Source: Brevundimonas sp. (GTDB lineage Bacteria; Pseudomonadota; Alphaproteobacteria; Caulobacterales; Caulobacteraceae). From it: a stretch of 5,378 nt of DNA. Every line of letters starts with the position of its first letter. Positions within the stretch are counted from its first letter, which is position 1. The position numbers and the translations under genes are program-made. This document shows positions 1 to 4,514 of this stretch, piece after piece. Below the pieces are notes generated by a model, which did no database searches, was not told the DNA's origin, and was given only the letters and a program-made list of their open reading frames with translations. The stretch is from assembly GCA_015234495.1 (NCBI GenBank), contig JADGMZ010000102.1:1-5378 (forward strand), given 5' to 3'.

Positions 1-338
1 CCCGCACCCTGGGACTGGAAGCCGTGGCGGAGCCGCTCGCCGAACCTTGCAGGCCGCTGTCACCGGAGGTTCTGAAGGCATTTGGGGGAGAGACGCCCGG
101 TTTTGTCGGCCACCAAAGCGTGGCGTGCGAGGAGGTCGGCGACAATCAAATCGCCGTCGGCGTCTATGCGACGGCGCGGCCGCGAGCCAGGAGCGGCGAC
201 GCCTCGCCCACCCTCTATGGCGCCTGGATGCTGACCGATCCGACCCATCTGGCCGAAGACGCCCGGTCATTCGAGGCCTTTCTAGGAACCGCGCGGATTC
301 CGGCGCCGTCCCGCCAGGTCGGGTCGGCCCCGTCGTGA
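1..338 (+). CDS. C-terminal part of an unrecognised protein (5' end outside window)
   Basis: The reading frame is open from the first complete codon (base 3) to a TGA at 336-338, giving about 111 residues. A GTG at 24 could serve as a start, but the only purine-rich stretch before it (GGAAG at 17-21) sits just 2 nt away, too close for a normal ribosome binding site. The gene therefore most likely begins upstream of the window. The visible part has a mixed composition typical of a globular protein (for example VGDNQIAVGVYATARP, then TLYGAWMLTDPTHLAEDA) and a Pro/Ser-rich tail. I see no membrane segment and no motif I can name. It converges on the minus-strand editing gene across a repeat-bearing gap. 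Coding status is supported by frame length and plausible composition; the function is unknown. Confidence 0.6.
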   Translation, partial: RTLGLEAVAEPLAEPCRPLSPEVLKAFGGETPGFVGHQSVACEEVGDNQIAVGVYATARPRARSGDASPTLYGAWMLTDPTHLAEDARSFEAFLGTARIPAPSRQVGSAPS

Positions 339-373
339 GACGTCCATTGCGATCGGCTCGCCACCCCCTTTTT

Positions 374-402
374 CCGTCATCCTCGGGCTTGACCCGAGGA
401 TC
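374..402 (+). repeat. Palindromic repeat copy 1 (REP-like)
   Basis: The core is CCTCGGGCTTGACCCGAGG (381-399). It forms a hairpin with a perfect 9-bp stem (379-387 with 393-401) and a 5-nt loop (CTTGA). The 29-bp unit recurs as an exact reverse complement at 485-513. From general knowledge, hairpins of this kind are dispersed in intergenic regions of many alphaproteobacterial genomes; that is recollection, not a search. It lies 35 nt after the stop of the upstream plus-strand gene. Confidence 0.8.
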
Positions 403-484
403 GGACCGTCCGGTGCTCCGTCGAGCGGCTCACGGTCGCGCTCGCGGGGGGCCGTCACCGCCGGACAGCCCGCCTCTTGCCTCT

Positions 485-513
485 GATCCTCGGGTCAAGC
501 CCGAGGATGACGG
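485..513 (-). repeat. Palindromic repeat copy 2 (REP-like, inverted)
   Basis: This is an exact reverse complement of 374-402 over all 29 bases; the match ends at both flanks. Its own 9-bp stem is 486-494 with 500-508. It lies 11 nt beyond the stop of the minus-strand editing gene, so in that transcript it would form a 3' hairpin. It is not followed by a T-run on that strand, so it is more likely an mRNA 3'-end stabiliser or a weak terminator than a classical intrinsic terminator. Confidence 0.8.
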
Positions 514-524
514 CGGGGGGGAGT

Positions 525-1046
525 TCAGTCCCGCAACCGCGCGAAGTTCACCACCACCGGCTCCCGCCCGATCAGCGTCAGGAACCGCCGGAAGTCCGGC
601 TGCGTCAGCGCCGTGGTGGCCGTGTTGGTCAGGGGGTGGAAGTTGACGATGTCCGCTTCCCACAGGGCCTTGTCGAGGACGAAGGTCACCCGCCGGTCGG
701 GGTCGTTGATCAGGCCGAGGGCGGTGACCGAGCCGGGGCGGACGCCGAGGGTTTCCCACAGCAGGGCCTCATTGCCGAAGGACAGGCGGGCCGAGCCGAT
801 CCATCTGTCGGCGCGCTTGAGGTCGATGACCGTGTCCTGACGGGCCGAGATCAGCCACAGCCGGCCCTTCTTGTCCTTGAGAAACAGGTTCTTGGTGTGG
901 GCGCCGGGCAGGGCGGCCTTGAGCTCGAGGCCCTCCTCGACGCGGAAGACGGCAGGGTGGTCGTGGGTCGTCTGCGCCACGCCGTTTTCGGCCATCCAGG
1001 TCAGCAGCCGGGCGCGGTTGAAAAGGGGCGTCTTGTCTTCGGTCAT
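525..1046 (-). CDS. ProXp-ala-like prolyl-tRNA editing protein (YbaK/ProRS-associated domain)
   Basis: A complete 173-residue protein, the usual size for free-standing editing domains of the YbaK/INS superfamily. It most resembles the ProXp-ala (PrdX) branch, which hydrolyses Ala-tRNA(Pro) in trans in the cytoplasm. Alphaproteobacterial prolyl-tRNA synthetases typically lack the internal editing domain, which makes such a factor expected here; the Caulobacter homologue has been studied. Visible hallmarks are THDHPAVF (27-34), [18 protein letters not shown] (48-65) with K52 at the position of the superfamily's conserved active-site lysine, [15 protein letters not shown] (101-115) and [10 protein letters not shown] (136-145). 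The ATG at 1044-1046 gives the expected N-terminus; no convincing Shine-Dalgarno sequence precedes it. It is divergent from the DUF6065 gene. The alternative is another editing specificity within the superfamily (for example YbaK on Cys-tRNA(Pro)), which looks less likely from these motifs. Confidence 0.9.
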   Translation of the reverse strand: MTEDKTPLFNRARLLTWMAENGVAQTTHDHPAVFRVEEGLELKAALPGAHTKNLFLKDKKGRLWLISARQDTVIDLKRADRWIGSARLSFGNEALLWETLGVRPGSVTALGLINDPDRRVTFVLDKALWEADIVNFHPLTNTATTALTQPDFRRFLTLIGREPVVVNFARLRD

Positions 1047-1063
1047 GGCGCGCCGCTAGTGAG

Positions 1064-1076
1064 GGGGACCATCCCC
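1064..1076. other. Small dyad in the divergent intergenic gap
   Basis: GGGGACCATCCCC is a 5-bp perfect inverted repeat around a 3-nt centre. It lies in the 51-bp gap between two divergent start codons, about 18 nt from the editing gene's ATG and 22 nt from the GTG of the DUF6065 gene. The position would suit an operator or a leader hairpin, but a dyad this short in GC-rich DNA may be chance. No clear -35/-10 pair is visible for either gene. Confidence 0.2.
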
Positions 1077-1086
1077 GATACCCTCC

Positions 1087-1090
1087 GGAG
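1087..1090 (+). promoter_or_regulatory. Ribosome binding site deciding the GTG start of the DUF6065 gene
   Basis: GGAG is placed 7 nt before GTG 1098-1100. This favours that start over GTG 1059 (no good Shine-Dalgarno sequence) and ATG 1119 (which would remove the LECYPM beginning). Confidence 0.55.
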
Positions 1091-1097
1091 CGCCGCC

Positions 1098-1838
1098 GTG
1101 GAACTGGAATGCTATCCGATGTCGGACCAGCCGTGCGACCTGGTTCCGGGTCGTCAGGCGCGCGACTGGATGGACGCCTTCCCCAGCCGGCACCCCTACC
1201 GCTGCCTGCCGCTGACCATGGCCAACACCACCGGTTGGGAAGTCCTCTGTCCGATCAGCTTCACCGCCGAGTGGAACGGCGGGCCGAGCCAGAACGACAT
1301 CACCATCACCCCGGACCGGCCGTCGCCCAACCTGCACCACTTCGTCACCTCGCATTTCTCGCGCGGGGTGATGACCCTGCATCCGCAGTATCTGTTCCGC
1401 ACCCCGCCGGGCTGGGGCCTGCTGATCAGCGGCGCGCCCAACCACGTCAAGGACGGCATCGCCCCCCTGACCGGCCTGGTCGAGACCGACTGGCTGCCCT
1501 TCCCCTTCACGATGAACTGGATCTTCACCCGCCCGGGGCGGGTCAAGTTCGAGCGCGGGGAGCCGTTCTGCTTCATCACCCCGATCGAGCACCGCAAGGC
1601 CGAGGCCTTCGAGCCGGTGATCCGCTCGCTGGACTCCAATCCGGTGATGAAGGGCCAGTTCGAGGCCTGGAACCGCGAGCGCACCGGCTTCAACCGCCGC
1701 CTCGCCGCCGGCGATCCCGAGACGGCCAAGGAGGCGTGGCAGCGCTTCTACTTCAAGGGCGAGATCCCCGACGACCTGGGCGCGGCGCCCGAGACGCACG
1801 CGAACAAGCGGCGGCTTAAGGCGCCGAGGCTGGGGTAG
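1098..1838 (+). CDS. DUF6065 family protein
   Basis: A protein of 246 residues from a GTG start with a well-spaced GGAG. The sequence fits the uncharacterised DUF6065 family by its ordered conserved blocks: an N-terminal LECYPM, then RDWMDAFPSRHPYRCLPLTMANTTGWEV (22-49), FTAEWNGG (55-62), SHFSRGVMTLHPQYLFRTPPGW (85-106), GAPNHVKDGIAPLTGLVETDWLPFPFTMNW (112-141), and RPGRVKFERGEPFCFITPIE (from 145). The protein is rich in Trp, Phe and His-Pro pairs. It shows no signal peptide or membrane segment, so it is presumably cytoplasmic. The C-terminus is charged (around NKRRLKAPRLG). No activity is established for the family that I know of. The frame stays open far upstream, antisense to the editing gene, but that extension is not credible coding sequence. 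Family assignment rests on recognition of the blocks, not on a search. Confidence 0.85.
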   Translation: MELECYPMSDQPCDLVPGRQARDWMDAFPSRHPYRCLPLTMANTTGWEVLCPISFTAEWNGGPSQNDITITPDRPSPNLHHFVTSHFSRGVMTLHPQYLFRTPPGWGLLISGAPNHVKDGIAPLTGLVETDWLPFPFTMNWIFTRPGRVKFERGEPFCFITPIEHRKAEAFEPVIRSLDSNPVMKGQFEAWNRERTGFNRRLAAGDPETAKEAWQRFYFKGEIPDDLGAAPETHANKRRLKAPRLG

Positions 1839-1840
1839 AA

Positions 1841-1943
1841 GTGGCTAGTGGCTAGTGGTTGCAGCGTCACTGGCGGCGGAAGGGCGGCGCAACCCGCGCC
1901 ATCGCACGGACGGCGGCCAGCCACTAACCACTAACCACTAGCC
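1841..1943. repeat. Inverted-repeat structure built of 7-bp tandem units
   Basis: The left arm, GGCTAGTGGCTAGTGGTT (1843-1860), pairs with the right arm, AACCACTAACCACTAGCC (1926-1943), at 17 of 18 positions across a 65-bp centre. Each arm is a short tandem array: GTGGCTA, GTGGCTA, GTGGTTG on the left (1841-1861) and CACTAAC, CACTAAC, CACTAGC on the right (1922-1942). The centre carries a small hairpin, GGCGC/GCGCC (1886-1890 and 1896-1900). The arms begin 4 nt after the DUF6065 stop and 7 nt after the lipoprotein stop, so the structure fills the convergent gap. It could be a bidirectional transcript-end hairpin, a dispersed repeat, or a remnant of a small non-autonomous element. There is no ORF inside and no T-run typical of an intrinsic terminator. 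Confidence 0.75.
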
Positions 1944-1950
1944 CCTCGTC

Positions 1951-2499
1951 CTACATCGCCCGCGGCACCCTCGGCCCGAGGTTCTGGATCACCTCGCGGG
2001 CGTCGAAGGCGTTGGGGTCGCCGGCCGGCTTGGCGCCGCGGCCGACGACGATCTCGGCGGTGGCCTCGTAGCGGTCGATCTCGCGGATATCCATGCTCGG
2101 GCCGAACGGGTCGCGCCACGGGCTCCAGTAGCCGCGGCGGTAGTAGCGCCACGACGGGCCCCAGAACGGGCTGTACCGATCATAGTAGAAGGGGTCGGGC
2201 GAGGCCGAATAGCGCACGTCGCGGTCGGTGGCGCGGTTGACGGTGGCGAACCAGTCGTGGCCGCTCTCCAGCGTCACCTCGGCGGCGCGCATCAGCAGTC
2301 CCATCTCGACCTGCTCGCGGCTGGTCACGGAGTTGCCGGCGAAGCTGATGCGGAAGCGGTTGTCGTCGACCCGCATGTCGGAATAGCCGTAGCGGCTGCC
2401 TTCGCCGGCCGGGCCGTAGGGAGTTGCGGTCGCGCAGGCCGAGAGCGCCAGCGCCGCCGTCATGGCCAGCAGGACGGGCTTCAGGACGCGAGTCTTCAT
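1951..2499 (-). CDS. CC0125/CC1285-like family lipoprotein
   Basis: A 182-residue envelope lipoprotein. The signal peptide (MKTRVLKPVLLAMTAALALSAC) ends in the lipobox LSAC, so C22 should be cleaved and lipidated. Next comes YGPAGEGSRYGYSDMRVDDNRFRISFAGNSVTSREQVEMGLLMRAAEVT, split here as a Gly/Tyr segment (28-39), DMRVDDNRFRISFAGNS (41-57) and EMGLLMRAAEVTLESGHDWF (65-84). This layout resembles the Caulobacterales lipoproteins named after CC0125/CC1285. Residues 104-134 are strongly aromatic (many Tyr, Trp, Phe, Pro, Arg). A region near 144-154 (YEATAEIVVGR) resembles the closing beta-strand seen in such small domains. The ATG start is fixed by AAGGAG 7 nt upstream. An EcfG-type promoter 41 nt upstream suggests induction in the general stress response. 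The exact role is unknown. The gene lies 82 bp downstream of the exporter and converges on the DUF6065 gene. Confidence 0.85.
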   Translation of the reverse strand: MKTRVLKPVLLAMTAALALSACATATPYGPAGEGSRYGYSDMRVDDNRFRISFAGNSVTSREQVEMGLLMRAAEVTLESGHDWFATVNRATDRDVRYSASPDPFYYDRYSPFWGPSWRYYRRGYWSPWRDPFGPSMDIREIDRYEATAEIVVGRGAKPAGDPNAFDAREVIQNLGPRVPRAM

Positions 2500-2506
2500 C
2501 TGATGT

Positions 2507-2512
2507 CTCCTT
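2507..2512 (-). promoter_or_regulatory. Strong ribosome binding site of the lipoprotein gene
   Basis: On the minus strand AAGGAG lies 7 nt before the ATG (2497-2499). This is the best Shine-Dalgarno sequence in the window. It excludes the long upstream read-through of the same frame into the exporter gene. Confidence 0.8.
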
Positions 2513-2540
2513 GGACGTGCAGAAAACGCCCTGGCTGCTG

Positions 2541-2565
2541 AACGGGACATGAACAACGCAGTTCC
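2541..2565 (-). promoter_or_regulatory. EcfG/SigT-type general-stress promoter of the lipoprotein gene
   Basis: Read on the minus strand, GGAAC (2565-2561) is followed by a 16-nt spacer (2560-2545) and CGTT (2544-2541). This matches exactly the alphaproteobacterial EcfG consensus GGAAC-N16/17-CGTT (SigT in Caulobacter). It sits between the exporter's stop and the lipoprotein's ATG in the correct orientation. The -10 element ends 41 nt before the ATG, leaving room for a leader of roughly 30-35 nt that contains the AAGGAG site. Scanning the rest of the window by eye, I found no other complete match. Confidence 0.7.
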
Positions 2566-2581
2566 CCTGACGGACAAGCCC

Positions 2582-3214
2582 TTATAAACGCGTGACAATA
2601 AGGACCGACGCGGCCAGCAGGAGGGCCCCGGTGGCGAGGGCGAAACCACGCTGGAAGCGCGGCTCGGACATCCGCCGGGCCAGGGCCGCGCCGCCCAGAC
2701 CGTAGGCGGACATCGACAGCACGTCCATGCCGATGGTGGCCAGGGCGAACAGGGCCAGCTGGGGCGCCGCGGGCCGGTCCACGTCGATGAAGGGCGGCAG
2801 GACGGCGGAGAAGAACAGCACGATCTTGGGGTTGGCGATCTGCACCATGAAGCCGTCCACCAGGGCGCTGCGGCCGAGGCGCAGGGTGGCGGACTTCGGG
2901 TCGGCGGCGGTGCGGAAGGCGCCCCGAAAGGCGTTGACGCCCAGCCAGGCGACATAGAGGGCGCCGCCGACCGAGATCAGGCGGAACACCTCCGGGAAGG
3001 CGACGACGAGGGCGCCCAGGCCCAGGGCGGCGGCCCCGAACCAGACCAGGGTGGCGGCGTTCATCCCGACCACGCCGGCCAGGGCCCCGACGGGACCGCG
3101 CTGGACCCCGTTGGCGACCGAGAAGACATTGGCCGGCCCGGGCGTCACGGCCATGACGGCCATGACCCCGAGGAAGGTCAGATAGAGCTGCGGATCAACG
3201 GGCAGGACGGCCAT
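2582..3214 (-). CDS. LysE/RhtB family amino-acid exporter
   Basis: A 210-residue inner-membrane protein of standard length for the LysE/RhtB superfamily, whose members export amino acids or related metabolites. The N-terminal membrane segment contains the hallmark TPGPAN (24-29). Further hydrophobic stretches lie near 42-72, 76-96, 118-142, 147-173 and 188-208, matching the roughly six-helix layout. The second family hallmark, QIANPKIVLFFSAVLPPF (125-142), is intact, as is GGALYVAWLGVNAFR (83-97). The ATG at 3212-3214 is preceded by AGAGGA 7 nt upstream. Substrate cannot be read from the sequence; members of this group are often annotated as threonine, homoserine or lysine exporters without proof. 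It lies 43 bp after the stop of the upstream exported-protein gene, so co-transcription with it is possible. Confidence 0.92.
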   Translation of the reverse strand: MAVLPVDPQLYLTFLGVMAVMAVTPGPANVFSVANGVQRGPVGALAGVVGMNAATLVWFGAAALGLGALVVAFPEVFRLISVGGALYVAWLGVNAFRGAFRTAADPKSATLRLGRSALVDGFMVQIANPKIVLFFSAVLPPFIDVDRPAAPQLALFALATIGMDVLSMSAYGLGGAALARRMSEPRFQRGFALATGALLLAASVLIVTRL

Positions 3215-3257
3215 GGGCCGGTCCTCTCGGGCCGCCCGGCCGTGCGGTCAAGCAGGA

Positions 3258-3833
3258 TCAGCGAGCCGCGGGCGCGGCCGGGGCGACCGGCGCCGCGGCG
3301 GCGGCGGTTGCGACCTCATCCATGGCCCCGTCGATCTCGTCCACCGCGCTGCCCAGGGCGTAGTCGGCGAGCAGGCCGTAGGTCGCCATATACTCCGGAT
3401 CGTTCGACGCCCAGGCGCCGTTGGCGGCCATGCCGCCCGCCAGGGCCATGGCGCCGGACAGATCGACCTCGGACAGCGCCTCGGCGACCAGCGCCTCGAC
3501 ATCCACCTCGGCCAGGGCCTGGCCGGCGATGGCGGCGACGTGTTCGGTGACCACGGCGGTGAAGGCGTGGACGTCCGGCGCATAGTCGCCCCACAGGGCG
3601 GCGACGGCGACCTCGCGCTGCGCCTCGGACAGGCTCTCGTCCGCGCTCAGGGCCTCGGCGCGCTCGCCGAAGTCCTTCATGCGCAGTTCGAAGCGTTCGG
3701 CGGCGGCCTCGATGGCGGCCTCGGCGGAGGCGGCGGTCGCCTCGGCGGAGCCGGCCTCCTGGGGATCGGCGGCGGCCGCCGCCGACAGCGGCAGGATGGC
3801 GAGGGCGGCGGCGAGGGAAAGGGCCTTGATCAT
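3258..3833 (-). CDS. Exported Ala-rich hypothetical protein (paralogue B)
   Basis: A 191-residue protein with a Sec signal peptide (K3, then hydrophobic 4-18, likely cleavage in the AAAA stretch before DPQ at 23-25). It has no lipobox, so it is probably periplasmic. The start is ATG 3831-3833, with AGGAG 7 nt upstream. An upstream in-frame ATG at 3885-3887 would put an Arg-rich 18-residue extension before the signal peptide and is rejected. The mature part is largely helical in character: an Ala/Glu-rich segment (26-62), a conserved-looking YAPDVHAF (84-91), acidic helices (105-130), NDPEYMATYGLLADYALG (144-161), and an Ala/Pro tail (175-191). Positions F48, R51, M52, Y84, P86 and F91 coincide without gaps with the neighbouring gene at 3936-4412, suggesting an old tandem duplication. 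I do not recognise a named family, and no catalytic motif is apparent. Confidence 0.8.
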   Translation of the reverse strand: MIKALSLAAALAILPLSAAAAADPQEAGSAEATAASAEAAIEAAAERFELRMKDFGERAEALSADESLSEAQREVAVAALWGDYAPDVHAFTAVVTEHVAAIAGQALAEVDVEALVAEALSEVDLSGAMALAGGMAANGAWASNDPEYMATYGLLADYALGSAVDEIDGAMDEVATAAAAAPVAPAAPAAR

Positions 3834-3900
3834 GGCGGGGCTCCTGAAGGACCCGCGCAAACTCCGCCGAACGCCGCCCGGCCTCAAGTGAAATCGCGGT

Positions 3901-3927
3901 AAGGCGGCGGCGGACGACCGCCGCCTT
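3901..3927 (-). terminator. Hairpin 3' of the first exported-protein gene (terminator-like)
   Basis: AAGGCGGCGG (3901-3910) and CCGCCGCCTT (3918-3927) form a perfect 10-bp GC-rich stem with a 7-nt loop, starting 8 nt after the stop codon at 3936. On the minus strand the sequence after the stem (ACCGCGATTTC) has only a short, displaced T-run. The hairpin may therefore end or attenuate transcription, or protect the mRNA 3' end, rather than act as a textbook terminator. Confidence 0.5.
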
Positions 3928-3935
3928 CCGGACGG

Positions 3936-4412
3936 CTACTGGGCGGGCGCCGGCGCCGCGGGAGCCGCCGCGGCCGTGGCCTGGGCGGCCAGAGCGGACT
4001 GGGCGCCGGTGCGGATCTGGGCCGGCAGGGCGGCCAGCGCCGCACGCACGCCGGCCTTGGCGCTCTCGGCCTCGGCCGGAGGCAGCTTGTCCGGAGATGC
4101 GGCCGATTTGGCGTCAAGGAAGGCCTCGAACTCGGCCACGAAGCCATCGATCTCGGGCTGGTAGCGGGCGAGGATCGCGTCGACGTCGGCCATGCCCCTG
4201 GTCTGGTCGGCCCCGGCCCCGGCAACGGCTGCCTCGAGCTCGCCCTGCATCTGCTCCATGCGGGCCTGGAAGGCCTCGCCCCTGGCTTCAAAGGCGATTT
4301 CAGCGGCGGACTTGGCCTCGGCGGCCGGCGGCCCGGCGGGCGCGTCCTGGGCGAGGGCGGGGGCGGCGAAGGCGAGGGCGGCCGACGCGGCGAGGATCAG
4401 ACGCAGGGACAT
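3936..4412 (-). CDS. Exported Ala-rich hypothetical protein (paralogue A)
   Basis: A 158-residue protein with a Sec signal peptide (MSLRLILAASAALAFAAPAL, cleavage probably after ALA at 19-21, leaving QDAPAG). The start is ATG 4410-4412 with AGGAA 7 nt upstream. An in-frame ATG at 4467-4469 would bury the signal peptide behind 19 residues and is not favoured. After a Pro/Ala linker (22-36) comes a probable helical region with AFEARGEAFQARMEQMQGELEAA split as 40-52 and 53-62. YQPEIDGFVAEFEAFL (84-99), an Ala-rich helix (113-145) and an Ala/Pro tail (147-158) follow. There is no lipobox, so a soluble periplasmic protein is likely. Key positions (F48, R51, M52, Y84, P86, F91) match the downstream gene at 3258-3833 without a gap. 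No function is assigned. It lies 102 bp downstream of argG, with a hairpin between them. Confidence 0.8.
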   Translation of the reverse strand: MSLRLILAASAALAFAAPALAQDAPAGPPAAEAKSAAEIAFEARGEAFQARMEQMQGELEAAVAGAGADQTRGMADVDAILARYQPEIDGFVAEFEAFLDAKSAASPDKLPPAEAESAKAGVRAALAALPAQIRTGAQSALAAQATAAAAPAAPAPAQ

Positions 4413-4478
4413 GGGGAATTTCCTGTTGGGTCGAAGAGCGACAGACTCCTGCCCGAAATCTGGCGCCAAACCGCGGCG

Positions 4479-4506
4479 AGGGCGAGATCATTTCTGGCCT
4501 CGCCCT
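4479..4506 (-). terminator. Hairpin 3' of argG (terminator-like)
   Basis: AGGGCGAG (4479-4486) pairs perfectly with CTCGCCCT (4499-4506) around a 12-nt loop, beginning 8 nt beyond the argG stop on the minus strand. No T-run follows (the next bases read CGCCGCGG), so efficient factor-independent termination is doubtful. It is recorded as a probable 3'-end structure. Confidence 0.4.
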
Positions 4507-4514
4507 TTCGAAGG

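Noticed and set aside
1056..1799. 247-codon minus-strand frame opposite the DUF6065 gene
   Set aside because: It is a high-GC shadow frame with Gly/Arg/Ala-biased composition and no recognisable motif; the plus strand has a family match.
477..1838. Open frame of 453 codons on the plus strand running through the editing gene into the DUF6065 gene
   Set aside because: The first part is antisense to a clearly coding minus-strand gene and has Arg/Gly/Val-rich shadow composition. The real protein begins at GTG 1098 behind GGAG.
1951..2955. 334-codon minus-strand frame fusing an N-terminal extension to the lipoprotein
   Set aside because: The extension is an out-of-frame reading of the LysE-type gene. 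The lipoprotein has its own signal peptide, ribosome binding site and promoter at the internal ATG (2499).
3858..3890. Possible sigma70 promoter (minus-strand TTGAGG with a GAGTTT-like -10) before the 3258-3833 gene
   Set aside because: The -10 element is poor and the region is GC-rich. It cannot be told apart from chance by eye.
3213..3902. 229-codon plus-strand frame opposite an exported-protein gene
   Set aside because: Extremely Gly/Arg/Gln-rich, as expected for the complement of Ala-rich coding sequence. The minus strand has a signal peptide and a good ribosome binding site.
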